Below, piece by piece: positions 9,478-18,608 of a stretch of DNA of 64,000 bases. Each line of letters starts with the position of its first letter. Position 1 is the first letter of the stretch. Position numbers and translations under genes: made by a program. The stretch comes from Syntrophomonas sp. DTU019. Its GTDB lineage: Bacteria > Bacillota > Syntrophomonadia > Syntrophomonadales > Syntrophomonadaceae. The notes beneath the pieces were generated by a model. That model worked only from the letters and a program-made list of their open reading frames with translations, ran no database searches and was not told the DNA's origin. The DNA lies in the NCBI GenBank assembly GCA_913757435.1, contig CAJYDM010000006.1, forward strand, positions 1-64,000, read 5' to 3'.

Positions 9478-10995
9478 ATGAAAGTCACAGAGGTGTTTAT
9501 TGGAAGCAGAGCATGGATAGGGTTGATAATTCTGTCGCTGCTTGCCTTTATGTTTGTAGCCATGATTACGGGTAGTGTGCTGCCCAAACAGCAGGTTCGC
9601 CCAGGCGATCCGCTTAACGCTTTTCTGTCCCATATGAATGGCCGTATTCCTGCCCTGTTGGAGCAATACCAGATTCCGGGCTGCAGCATCGCGCTGGTAC
9701 AAAATAAGGAAATAGTATGGCTTCAAGCATACGGATGCGCTGACCTGGAAAGCGGCAGAGTTTTGAGTTCGGATACCCAAATGCGAGTTCAGTCCATATC
9801 AAAATCAGTAACCGCATGGGGGGTTATGAAGCTGGCGGAGCGAGGTTTGATTGATTTGGATGCTCCCGTATCACAATACCTGAAAAGCTGGAGCCTTCCA
9901 GAGATGGATTATGCGTTGGAAGCAATCACGGTTCGTCGTCTCTTAAGCCATACTGCAGGCTTACCTCTGGGCGATGTGTTTACCATTTATTCTCCTGGGG
10001 AGGAAATGCCTTCACTCAAAGAAAAGCTCACACAGGAAGTTGTTCCAATGATGGACCCAGTTGGCTTTTCTTATTCCAACACCGGCTACAATCTGCTGGA
10101 GCTGCTCATCGAGGAGGTTAGCGGACAGGATTTTGTGGAATATATGCGAACGGAGGTTCTTTTGCCTCTAGACATGAATAGGGCCACCTTTGACTGGGAT
10201 AGCACTATGATGCCGGTTCCCCCTACGGGATACGACCTGAATGGGGAACCTGTGCCTGTATACGTATATCCTGAAAAAGCATCGGGTGGCCTGTTTGCCA
10301 CAGCTGGCGATATGGCTATGTTTGCAATGGCAGGCATGCGCGATAATCCTGTGCTGAGTACCGAAAGCATAAAACTTTTATATACACCTGTAAGTGATAA
10401 AATCGGCATTTACGAGCTGGTTTTTGATGCATACGGTCTGGGGTACTATTTAGAGAAACTGCCCAATGGCATGCTGTCCGTTTCTCACGGAGGGCAAGGC
10501 AGCGGCATCATGACTCATTTCCAGGCAGTGCCGGAGACGGGCGATGGCATTGTGATCCTGACCAACAGTCAAAGGAGCTGGCCCTTCATTGCTTATTTGA
10601 TCAATGATTGGGCGCAATGGAGGGGGTTTCCATCTGTTGGAATGGGCACTATCATATGGGCTCGCTACGTTCTAAATGCAATAATCGGAGTGCTAATGGC
10701 CATGGGATTCTTGCTGTTTCTGCGAGTGCTCACAGCCTTCTATAGAAGAAAATTAGGACAAAAAAGGTTTGACTTTCATGGGATACAATGGATTCATGCT
10801 TTGGTGGCACTTACGATAATTGGCTTTCTGCTGTGGTGCACTATGCAAGAGTATTTGTTTTTGAGATCAGTATTTCCAATACTATCCTTATGGCTGGGTG
10901 CTGCACTGCTAATGTTTGCTGTCCTGCTGCTGTTACATGCCCTGCTGTTGAGCACCAAGGTATCGGTAGGAACTATCTCCAATCTGAACAAGTAA
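9478..10995 (+). CDS. Membrane-anchored serine hydrolase (beta-lactamase/PBP family)
   Basis: 505 residues. One N-terminal membrane anchor (13-32), a class C beta-lactamase-like domain, then about four C-terminal membrane helices from residue ~395. Catalytic motifs: S106-I-S-K109 (SxxK), Y199-S-N201 (YxN) and H337-G-G in place of the KTG strand. The family includes D-aminopeptidases, esterases and low-affinity penicillin-binding proteins; the HGG triad and C-terminal helices argue against a true secreted beta-lactamase. ATG with AAGGA 10 bases upstream. Substrate unknown. Confidence 0.82.
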   Translation: MKVTEVFIGSRAWIGLIILSLLAFMFVAMITGSVLPKQQVRPGDPLNAFLSHMNGRIPALLEQYQIPGCSIALVQNKEIVWLQAYGCADLESGRVLSSDTQMRVQSISKSVTAWGVMKLAERGLIDLDAPVSQYLKSWSLPEMDYALEAITVRRLLSHTAGLPLGDVFTIYSPGEEMPSLKEKLTQEVVPMMDPVGFSYSNTGYNLLELLIEEVSGQDFVEYMRTEVLLPLDMNRATFDWDSTMMPVPPTGYDLNGEPVPVYVYPEKASGGLFATAGDMAMFAMAGMRDNPVLSTESIKLLYTPVSDKIGIYELVFDAYGLGYYLEKLPNGMLSVSHGGQGSGIMTHFQAVPETGDGIVILTNSQRSWPFIAYLINDWAQWRGFPSVGMGTIIWARYVLNAIIGVLMAMGFLLFLRVLTAFYRRKLGQKRFDFHGIQWIHALVALTIIGFLLWCTMQEYLFLRSVFPILSLWLGAALLMFAVLLLLHALLLSTKVSVGTISNLNK

Positions 10996-11225
10996 ATTAT
11001 GGACAGGAAGTAGGGGAACGTTTATGTTACTCCTCCCTGCTTTAGTTTTGGTATCAAGTTGTCATGGGCATTGTGTTTCCGCCAGCCTGGGGATCGCTGG
11101 AATAATGTAAACTCAGATGATAAGCGCATTTATCTAACAAATTTATATCGAGTTGTGCTGACAAGAGCGCGCCAAGTAAAGAAATCGCTAATAGAGGAAA
11201 GATTCGGTGTTTGGAGGTGAGATTA

Positions 11226-11897
11226 ATGGATAAAAGACTATTGATTCAAACAATCGTGAAATATCTGTCAGGGCTTTTACTTTTATCCGTGTTATTATTC
11301 ATTCCAGCAGGGACCCTCGATTATTGGAACGCATGGCTGTTAATTGGGATACTATGCATCCCGATGTTTATCGTAGGCATAGTTTTGATGGTCAATAACC
11401 CCGAACTTCTCCAAAAGCGGCTTAACATGCAAGAAAAAGAAAGCGAACAGAAGCGTGTTATATTATTCGGTGGCCTGATGTTTATCTGCGGTTTTGTGGT
11501 CGCTGGATTAGATTTTCGCTATCAATGGTTTGTATTACCGAAATGGCTTGTGATAATGGCAACCGCTATATTTCTGCTGGCGTACCTGCTTTATGTGGAG
11601 GTATTGCGTGAAAATACATATTTATCGCGAACCATAGAAATTCAAGAAAACCAGGAGGTTATAGATACAGGGCTATACGGTATAGTAAGGCATCCAATGT
11701 ATACGTCCACAATATTGCTGTTTATGTCTATGCCATTGGTACTTGGTTCTTTATTTTCGTTTGTTATTTTTTTGATATATCCAGTAATCATTGTTAAAAG
11801 AATCAAGAATGAAGAACAAGTATTAGAAAAAGGTCTGCCAGGATATTCAGAATATAAAAAGCGGATAAAGTACAGAGTAATTCCGTTTATATGGTAA
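11226..11897 (+). CDS. Isoprenylcysteine carboxyl methyltransferase-like membrane protein
   Basis: About 223 residues with five or six membrane helices. The C-terminal part has the ICMT/phospholipid N-methyltransferase signature: TGLYGIVRHPMYTS, then IKNEEQVLEKGLPGYSEYKKR, which binds S-adenosylmethionine. The ATG at 11226 follows GGAGGTGA by five bases; an in-frame TTG at 11211 overlaps that ribosome site and is unlikely. Bacterial members methylate unknown lipids or small molecules; no partner gene is adjacent. Confidence 0.8.
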   Translation: MDKRLLIQTIVKYLSGLLLLSVLLFIPAGTLDYWNAWLLIGILCIPMFIVGIVLMVNNPELLQKRLNMQEKESEQKRVILFGGLMFICGFVVAGLDFRYQWFVLPKWLVIMATAIFLLAYLLYVEVLRENTYLSRTIEIQENQEVIDTGLYGIVRHPMYTSTILLFMSMPLVLGSLFSFVIFLIYPVIIVKRIKNEEQVLEKGLPGYSEYKKRIKYRVIPFIW

Positions 11898-12200
11898 TAT
11901 AAATCTTATTTTGGCCCTTATTGGTCAACACCGTTAAGCCGAAAAAGAAAAACTCGGATACCGCAGAGAAGGGTCAATATTTGAGGTTTACTTTCGCCCC
12001 AACAATAAATAGCTGGCTAAGTAATAGCTGCTAAGTAATTGAAGGAAAAAGAAAGTAGACACCGAAGTATTCAAATAATTACCTCATTATGGTAAAACCA
12101 TTTAATTATGGATTTGGGGTGATATCAAACATCTGGATTCATTTTACCAAGTTAATCATAGGGGTGTGCACTAATACAAAAAGGAGCTGGAGGTATTAAA
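11898..12200. other. Non-coding gap
   Basis: About 300 bases before the secreted stalk protein. No reading frame, hairpin terminator or recognised riboswitch is visible; an AAGGAGCTGG ribosome site near the right end serves the next gene. Confidence 0.4.
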
Positions 12201-13376
12201 ATGCGCAAAAGAGGCTTACCGGTTGTGATTCTGACTATGTTGATTATTGCGTTACTGGGCATTGGAATGTGTTCCGCCGCAATTACACCTGGAACTCCTT
12301 CTATAACGCCTAAGTTGCCCAGTGATCCTGGTATTCTAAAACCAGGTATCAACGCGCCGACTAAGCTTACTGCAACCAATACCAGTCTGGGTGTAAGTCT
12401 TAACTGGCAGGACAATTCCAATAATGAGGGCGGTTTTGAAATTGAGAGGAAACTGCAAACAGCCATAGCAGGAAGCAGTTTTACTGTTCTGGCCTCAGTC
12501 GGTGCCGGAACGACCAGTTATACCGATGCCAATGTGACAGCAGGCACATCGTATGTATATCGGGTGCGCGTGATAAGTGATACGGCTGTATCAGCCTACT
12601 CCAACGAGACTGCTATTACCAGAGAATTCACAACGATTATAAATCCCGACTTACAGATAAAACCAAAAGATCCGGCCTTCTCACTGCTGCCCACCACTCC
12701 GTCCAACCTTCAGGCGGTGTCAGCTTCGACTTCCGAAATCAGACTGAACTGGGTCGATCAGTCCTCCAATGAAGAAGGATTCTATTTGGAAAGGAAGCAA
12801 GGCAATCAGGATTTTGCCCGTATCGCCGTCATTTCCAAGGATGCCAACCAACACATCGACACCGGTTTGCAGGAAAAAATTGATTACACTTACCGGATTT
12901 GTGCGTTTAATGACTTCGGTTCGTCCGCCTACTCTAACGAATCCACATCCAGAACGATTACTACCATCTATTCGCAGCCAGCAACTACAATACTAAAATA
13001 TCGCATCGGGCAATACTCCTATTCTCTCAACGGAGTATCCTATCCGATGGATGTATCACCAGTGATCCTCCATTCCCGTACCTACCTGCCTATCAGATAT
13101 GTGGCAGAGCCTCTGGGGGCTGCGATTGAATGGGATGCAACTCTGCAGAAGGCGACCGTCATCTTCAACGGTATTATCGTTGAGATGGTCTTAAACAGCA
13201 ATGTGGCATGGGTTGACGGAGTGGAAACACCGATCAGCAATGATCCGCTGGTAACCCCGCTAGTGGAAAATGGCCGCATACTGGTTCCAGTTGCATTTGT
13301 GGCGACCAGCCTGGGGTGTGATGTGGCCTGGGATGCTGCCAATCAGGAAGTAATCATCACCTATCCCAAGCAATAA
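12201..13376 (+). CDS. Secreted protein: two fibronectin-III-like domains plus stalk domain
   Basis: 391 residues. Signal peptide of about 27 residues ending at CSAA, a proline-rich linker, then two fibronectin type III-like modules (~50-140 and ~160-250). Each has a LNW(Q/V)D(N/Q)S core and a TSYVYRVR- or DYTYRICA-like strand. The C-terminal ~115 residues are a copper-amine-oxidase-N-type stalk domain with paired VILHSRTYLPIRYVAEPLGA and GRILVPVAFVATSLG repeats. Such domains are common on the surface of anaerobic Firmicutes and act in adhesion or cell-wall association; no catalytic domain is present. A terminator follows. Confidence 0.82.
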   Translation: MRKRGLPVVILTMLIIALLGIGMCSAAITPGTPSITPKLPSDPGILKPGINAPTKLTATNTSLGVSLNWQDNSNNEGGFEIERKLQTAIAGSSFTVLASVGAGTTSYTDANVTAGTSYVYRVRVISDTAVSAYSNETAITREFTTIINPDLQIKPKDPAFSLLPTTPSNLQAVSASTSEIRLNWVDQSSNEEGFYLERKQGNQDFARIAVISKDANQHIDTGLQEKIDYTYRICAFNDFGSSAYSNESTSRTITTIYSQPATTILKYRIGQYSYSLNGVSYPMDVSPVILHSRTYLPIRYVAEPLGAAIEWDATLQKATVIFNGIIVEMVLNSNVAWVDGVETPISNDPLVTPLVENGRILVPVAFVATSLGCDVAWDAANQEVIITYPKQ

Positions 13377-13391
13377 CCTAATGAAGCAAAA

Positions 13392-13438
13392 AGGACGCTT
13401 TCCAGCTATTCAAGGAAATTGGAGGGCGTTCTTTTTTC
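13392..13438 (+). terminator. Rho-independent terminator after the stalk protein
   Basis: AGGACGC (13392-13398) pairs with GCGTTCT (13426-13432), and inner TTTCC pairs with GGAAA, followed by a run of T. Confidence 0.7.
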
Positions 13439-13649
13439 GCTATAATCCTTACGCCTTACTCTTTAGGACATATTTAGGCCAGGAAAGGATGTTACCCCCA
13501 ATCATTAATGGGATAGATTGTCCGATACTGGGAATAACATAAAACAGGCATATGAAGGACAATTATGGGTGTTAGTGTTAGATATTAGTGTCTGCAGGTG
13601 ATTGCCCGGTCTCTGATGATTGTTCTAGAATAAGCCAGGGGGACTTGTA

Positions 13650-15137
13650 ATGAAAAAATATGTAGTTTTCATTATTTCTTTTACAATTATTATACTTTTC
13701 AGTTTATTTGGAATCATTAATCCCTCTTTTATGGATGAACAGTCTTCCAACCTGCACGGTTTTATTATTGACTATTTTGGCTGGCTCTATCATTTATCCG
13801 CTTTTATTTTCCTGGTGTTCTGTCTTTTTCTTGCTTTTAGCCGCTACGGTCAGATCAAGCTGGGTAAAGACGACGAAAAACCACAATACGATTCTTTCAG
13901 TTGGTTCAGTATGTTATTTGCTACCGGTATGGGGATCGGCCTGGTGTTTTGGGGAACTGCCGAACCATTAGTCCATTTCACCTCGCCACCTTCCCATATT
14001 ACGCCTAATTCCGGTGAGGCTGCTGCTTTTGCAATGAAGTATTCTTTTTTTCATTGGGGTTTGCAGCCCTGGGCTATTTATGCCGTTATGAGCCTTTCTT
14101 TGGCCTATTTTGCTTACCGGCGAGATATGCCGCCTTTAATCAGTTCTGCTTTTTATCCCCTGCTGGGAGAAAAGATTTATGGAGCGCCCGGTCACCTCAT
14201 AAATATTCTGGGTGTATTTGCCACTGTTTTTGGAGTGGCTACTTCACTGGGATTAGGTGCTTTGCAGATCAGCAGTGGCTTGCAGAAGCTTTATAGTATT
14301 CCGGAGGGAATTACTACGATCTTAATCATCATTGTCATCGCTACGGTCCTCTATATTACGTCAAGTGTTTTAGGTCTTGATAAAGGCATACTGAATTTGA
14401 GTAGGCTGAATATATTCCTGGCCTTTATACTCATGGCGGCGGTATTCATGATCGGACCCACCCTGGAGATTGTAAATATTTTTTTCAGTACCGTGGGAGA
14501 TTATAGTAACAGCCTCTTGGAAATGAGTCTGCAGACCTTTCCCTTTCAGGGCTATGACTGGGTACAGTCATGGACTCTATTTTACTGGGCATGGTGGATT
14601 GCCTGGTCACCTTTTGTAGGACTGTTTGTGGCCCGTATTTCCAGAGGCAGAACCATAAGGCAATTTATACTGGGGGTACTAATAGCACCAACTCTTTTTA
14701 ATTTTGTCTGGTTTACTATATTCGGCGGAACCGCTTTGAATATGGAATTAACCCAAAGCCTGGGTTTATCCGCAGTAGCTGTACAGGATTACTCAATGGC
14801 TATCTTTGCAATGTTGGAACATCTGCCGCTTGGTTCATTTCTATCTCTACTAACTGTTATTTTAGTAATTGTATTTTTTGTGACCTCAGCTGACTCTGCA
14901 ACATTTGTACTGGGCATCATGACTTCCCAGGGGAATATGAACCCTTCCCAGGTGATTAAGGTCAGTTGGGGATTAATGCAGTCATCAACCGCAGCGATTT
15001 TAATATTCTCCGGAGGGCTGCTAGCCCTGCAAAAGATGTCTATTACTGCTGCTTTGCCATTAACATTTATCATGCTGATCATGTGTTATAGCCTGCTGAG
15101 TGCACTAGCTTCTGAACAACTTCCGAAAAAACCATGA
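13650..15137 (+). CDS. BCCT-family betaine/choline/carnitine transporter
   Basis: 495 residues and twelve predicted membrane helices. BCCT hallmarks are GMGIGLVFWGTAEP (helix 3 glycine-rich stretch) and the aromatic substrate box FYWAWWIAWSPFVGLFVARI. Members import quaternary ammonium compounds using Na+ or H+, as osmoprotectants or as methylamine carbon sources. Ribosome site CCAGGGGGAC precedes the ATG. The short C-terminal tail lacks an obvious long osmosensing extension. Single gene; substrate not resolved by context. Confidence 0.88.
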   Translation: MKKYVVFIISFTIIILFSLFGIINPSFMDEQSSNLHGFIIDYFGWLYHLSAFIFLVFCLFLAFSRYGQIKLGKDDEKPQYDSFSWFSMLFATGMGIGLVFWGTAEPLVHFTSPPSHITPNSGEAAAFAMKYSFFHWGLQPWAIYAVMSLSLAYFAYRRDMPPLISSAFYPLLGEKIYGAPGHLINILGVFATVFGVATSLGLGALQISSGLQKLYSIPEGITTILIIIVIATVLYITSSVLGLDKGILNLSRLNIFLAFILMAAVFMIGPTLEIVNIFFSTVGDYSNSLLEMSLQTFPFQGYDWVQSWTLFYWAWWIAWSPFVGLFVARISRGRTIRQFILGVLIAPTLFNFVWFTIFGGTALNMELTQSLGLSAVAVQDYSMAIFAMLEHLPLGSFLSLLTVILVIVFFVTSADSATFVLGIMTSQGNMNPSQVIKVSWGLMQSSTAAILIFSGGLLALQKMSITAALPLTFIMLIMCYSLLSALASEQLPKKP

Positions 15138-15358
15138 TTTAGAAAAAAATAGCTAGCGGCTGGCAATTTATAGTTACACTTTGAACATCCAATATTTAAA
15201 GGTTGAAACGCTAACAGTGTTTAACTATCTTATATCAAAGTTCTAAACTTATATACTTTACCCTGATTTTTGTGCTTGGGGCGAATAGCATTTGAATTAC
15301 CGGAACACAGCAGAACAACAGCATTAACATGCACTACACAGGAAGCGGGAGATTGAAT

Positions 15359-15907
15359 ATGTCAGACTTTACATCTGAAGAGTTGACCGAAGCGCATCGC
15401 GCCTTGCTGTCCACGCTCCATAAGTGCGATAAAATAGATGCAACGAAACTGGGAAAGTCACAACAGACTCTTCTTGAACGGCGAATCGCCGCCCTGAAGA
15501 TTGCATTGATGCTGATTGAGAAGGAACATAGCCAAAAGAACAGGAGAGATAACGTTATGAAACCGAGAATTTATACGACTGCTTTTTCAAAAGTCTACCC
15601 ATTACTTGTCCAGAAAGTTGAAAAAAAAGGACGCACAAAAGAAGAAGTCGATATGGTTATTTGTTGGCTGACTGGATATGGTGAACACGATTTGCAGGCG
15701 CAAATTGATAAAGGGGTTGACTTTGAGACGTTCTTTGCGGAGGCACCGAAAATTAACCCAAACGCCGATAAAATTAAGGGAGTAATCTGCGGAGTTCGCG
15801 TCGAGGAAATCGAAGACCCGCTAATGAAGAAAATCAGGTGGCTTGACAAACTGGTTGACGAATTGGCAAAAGGCAAGTCACTGGATAAAATCCTTCGAGA
15901 AAAATGA
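15359..15907 (+). CDS. DUF2200-domain protein with an extra N-terminal helical segment
   Basis: 182 residues from the ATG at 15359. Residues from internal Met (ATG at 15557) onward, beginning [15 protein letters not shown], match the usual start of DUF2200 proteins, a small family of unknown function. The preceding 66 residues are a charged helical segment ([16 protein letters not shown]...) in the same frame. That internal ATG has its own CAGGAGAG ribosome site 6 bases upstream, so the locus may make a fusion, two products, or have lost a stop between two genes. A clear terminator follows. Confidence 0.75.
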   Translation: MSDFTSEELTEAHRALLSTLHKCDKIDATKLGKSQQTLLERRIAALKIALMLIEKEHSQKNRRDNVMKPRIYTTAFSKVYPLLVQKVEKKGRTKEEVDMVICWLTGYGEHDLQAQIDKGVDFETFFAEAPKINPNADKIKGVICGVRVEEIEDPLMKKIRWLDKLVDELAKGKSLDKILREK

Positions 15908-15919
15908 TTGTAATAAGGG

Positions 15920-15957
15920 GAGCCAACGAAGGGACGTTCTTTTCGTTGGCTCTTTAT
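15920..15957 (+). terminator. Rho-independent terminator after DUF2200 gene
   Basis: GAGCCAACGAA pairs with TTCGTTGGCTC around a short loop, followed by TTTATT. Confidence 0.85.
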
Positions 15958-16139
15958 TCTCCCTATAATAGGTAAACAGGATGATTACGATCGTCGCTAT
16001 AATATTGTATTTGTGTACCACACCTGTGCAGGATCTTACTATGCTTCCAGGGCCCAGGGCTCGTTCTAAGGTTTAGATACAATTATATAAACGTATGCTA
16101 AAATTGGAGAAATAGCAAAATTGATAGAGGTGGCAGATT

Positions 16140-16346
16140 ATGATTCCGATAATAATGGGGAAACCTCTTCATCTTTGGCTGGGTTTGCTACTGCTCATAT
16201 CAATAGTATTTCAGATTGTGGTAGCCAGAAGAATGTTGCCAATACCATTTCGTTGGCACCGGATAATGGGATACGTGATTCTTCTGTTGGCCATCATACA
16301 TGGTTCTATCGCAATAGGGCTTAATGCGGGCATATTTAACTACTAA
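16140..16346 (+). CDS. Small membrane protein with paired histidines
   Basis: 68 residues. The ATG at 16140 has AGAGGTGG at 16126-16133, a good ribosome site. Two membrane helices: one starting PLHLWLGLLLL, and a second HRIMGYVILLLAIIHG with two histidines about 14 residues apart on one helix. The pattern recalls a half of a cytochrome b561/ferric-reductase-like haem protein, but one helix pair is too little to claim haem binding. Family not recognised. Confidence 0.6.
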   Translation: MIPIIMGKPLHLWLGLLLLISIVFQIVVARRMLPIPFRWHRIMGYVILLLAIIHGSIAIGLNAGIFNY

Positions 16347-16647
16347 CCCCTCTTGCCGAGCGCCTCATCATCTCATAAGATCCTTAACAATATCCTAACA
16401 GCTATGAAGAATCACCCTGAAAAGTTCATTAGCCGTGGCGCATACGATTATCATCGCTATTAATTGTGAACCTTATTTTTGTCAATGTAATCTTATGTTT
16501 CGTTGCTATCACCAATTAGAGCTTCGTATTAGTACGGTTGACATGAACTCTACCAATGCTGTACGTGATTATTAAGGTGACTGGGGTATTTTATAATGCT
16601 CCCATAGGGTGAGACAACAAATCTCAAATCTAAGTTATACTATCATC

Positions 16648-16971
16648 ATGAAAGCAAGAAACAACTACACGCCAGAATTCAAAGCCAAGGTTGTCTTGGA
16701 GATTCTCTCAGAGGCAGAGACAGTCAATCAAATCGCCGCCAAGTACGAGATCAGTCCGGTGGTTATCTCCCGCTGGAAGAAAGAGTTCCTCGAACGAGCT
16801 TCTGAGTTATTTAAGAAAGGGCCTTCTGAAGCCGAAAAAGAACTCGAACAAAGCAAAGGGCATATCGCTGAACTTGAGCGTAAAGTAGGCCAGCTTACCT
16901 ATGAGGTAGACTGGTTGAAAAAAAAATCTACACAAATCCTCGGACCTGACTGGAAGAAAAAAATGCGTTGA
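16648..16971 (+). CDS. IS3-family transposase OrfA
   Basis: 107 residues beginning MKARNNYTPEFKAKVVLEIL, a helix-turn-helix (NQIAAKYEISPVVISRWKKEF) followed by a leucine-zipper-like coiled coil, the typical OrfA layout. A run of nine A (16918-16926) lies near its 3' end, exactly where the OrfB frame opens. The frame relation is +1, not the -1 typical of IS3 elements. Confidence 0.88.
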   Translation: MKARNNYTPEFKAKVVLEILSEAETVNQIAAKYEISPVVISRWKKEFLERASELFKKGPSEAEKELEQSKGHIAELERKVGQLTYEVDWLKKKSTQILGPDWKKKMR

Positions 16972-17014
16972 TTTCAGTGATTCAGCCCTTACCATCAGCC
17001 GACAGGCCGAACTT

Positions 17015-17797
17015 TTGGGCATTAACCGCAGCAGTATTTATCGTGATCCTCCAAAAGAGAAGGCCATTTCTGACATCGACTTGCTCATCATGCGCAGAAT
17101 CGATGAAATACACACTGCTCACCCCACCTGGGGCTATAGAACAATCACGAAGATAATCCGGCGCGACGATGAAATCTTAGTTAACCGCAAGAAGATCCGC
17201 AGAATGATGAGGGTCATGGGCATTTACACCATATATCCCAAGCCTAATCTTAGTAAACGCTATCATGCTCAATATATCCGCCCCTATCTTCTTAGAAATC
17301 TTAGTATTGTGCGTCCGGATCAGGTCTGGGGGGTTGATATCACCTATATCCGAATGCAAAAAGGGTTCATGTATTTATTTATCATAATTGATTGGCACAG
17401 CAGATACATCGTTGATTTCGAACTCTCAAACACCCTAGAAAAGTCATTTGTCATGGAATGCTTAAAGCGCGCACTGAGCAAGCATAAACCCGAGATAATC
17501 AATAGCGACCAAGGAAGCCATTTTACTAACTCTGACTACATCAAACTTATGGAAGCAGCCGAGGTCAAAATATCAATGGATGGCAAAGGCCAGGCTTTAG
17601 ACAATGTCAGAACCGAACGATTCTTTAGAACTCTAAAATACGATCTGATCTACATAAATGAATTTGAGAGTCCCAGAGAGCTAAGAAAAGCGATTAACAG
17701 CTATATTCACGAGTACAATACATACCGGCCTCATTCCTCAATCGGAGACTTGTGCCCGGCTCAGGTTTATCATGGCCAGTTTGCCCAAGCTGCCTGA
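17015..17797 (+). CDS. IS3-family transposase OrfB (integrase core)
   Basis: 260 residues from a TTG at 17015, though the frame is open from a stop at 16916-16918 and is probably reached by slippage at the A9 run. HTH_21 region (HTAHPTWGYRTITKII), then an rve/DDE domain: D in VWGVDITYI, D in IINSDQGSHFT, E in VRTERFFRTLKYD. Ends with NTYRPHSSIG, the conserved C-terminal motif. Frame intact. Confidence 0.9.
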   Translation: MGINRSSIYRDPPKEKAISDIDLLIMRRIDEIHTAHPTWGYRTITKIIRRDDEILVNRKKIRRMMRVMGIYTIYPKPNLSKRYHAQYIRPYLLRNLSIVRPDQVWGVDITYIRMQKGFMYLFIIIDWHSRYIVDFELSNTLEKSFVMECLKRALSKHKPEIINSDQGSHFTNSDYIKLMEAAEVKISMDGKGQALDNVRTERFFRTLKYDLIYINEFESPRELRKAINSYIHEYNTYRPHSSIGDLCPAQVYHGQFAQAA

Positions 17798-17895
17798 TTA
17801 TATCAAAACAAGAAAGGAGATTAACTTAGAAATCCATTTTCCGTGTCTTGACAATGGGGGGCATTACATTTTGTGAGAAAGGCGGAAAAAAGATT

Positions 17896-18255
17896 TTGAA
17901 GAACAAGTTACTTTTTAAGTGCCTAGTGACGGTAATCATTTTAGTCATCCTCAACGGGTGCAATGCAAAGCAAGATGAAACATTGCATACTCCTGCGCGT
18001 ACTGAAAAGAATCAGGTGCTAATTCAGGGTTATAAGTTCCAGCCTGATATCCTCACGATACAGAAGGGTGATACAGTTACCTGGACCAATCAGGATTCGG
18101 TAAAGCATAACGCAACCAACAATTCTTTTGACACCGGGCTTCTGAGTAAAGGCCAATCCGCTCAACAGACCTTCAATGAGACAGGGACATTCGATTATTT
18201 TTGTACTCCCCATCCTTACATGAAGGGTAAAATTATTGTAAAAGAAGAACTATGA
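17896..18255 (+). CDS. Cupredoxin-domain lipoprotein
   Basis: About 120 residues from a TTG at 17896 (AAGGCGG about 10 bases upstream), giving a clean lipoprotein signal peptide with lipobox LNGC; the frame itself is open back to 17848, inside the IS3 end. The mature protein is a plastocyanin/amicyanin-type blue-copper fold: a first His in VKHNAT, then the C-terminal ligand loop YFCTPHPYMKGK giving Cys, His and Met. Predicted outer-face electron carrier or copper-binding protein. The IS3 element has replaced its upstream region, so expression may now depend on the IS. Confidence 0.8.
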   Translation: MKNKLLFKCLVTVIILVILNGCNAKQDETLHTPARTEKNQVLIQGYKFQPDILTIQKGDTVTWTNQDSVKHNATNNSFDTGLLSKGQSAQQTFNETGTFDYFCTPHPYMKGKIIVKEEL

Positions 18256-18608
18256 GATACAGCTACTGGGAGTGGCCAGGATACCAAAGGCAGTTGGCAT
18301 GTTAAGCCCATCACCGCATCAAGAATTGGATGCTAAACTACGTCTGGTTTAGTATCTCGGCATTGGAAAACTGAAAACGTTATGAAGCATTCTCTTATTA
18401 GAAGTATTATAATGGTTGTGCAGAAGGGGAAATGAAGGTTTTATTATGGAGCAGATAATCTTGGCGACGATTTGCCGAGCAAGAAAAGGTATCGGTACTC
18501 AGTGAGTTTATGGTGTTCCAAGGAGTAAACGTCAAAGGACCATTCCCGAATGACTGAGTATTGGATATGCTATCGATTGTCCCCAATAATGGAGGGGAAC
18601 CCTCCAAT
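18256..18608. other. Non-coding gap before polysaccharide locus
   Basis: About 350 bases with no convincing gene. A small hairpin (CTAAAC/GTTTAG near 18333-18353) and a GGAGGGGAACCCTCC dyad at 18591-18605 just before the acyltransferase start are the only structures seen. Confidence 0.4.

Larger units (their letters stand above)
16599..17860 (+). mobile_element. IS3-family insertion sequence
   Basis: Two overlapping-type transposase genes bounded by imperfect inverted ends. The left end (from about 16599) and the complement of the right end (about 17860) share CCCAT, a GTxAGACA-like block and TCTAAGTTA in the same order. Exact termini and target duplication could not be fixed by eye. The element lies directly against the 5' end of the cupredoxin gene. 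Confidence 0.75.
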
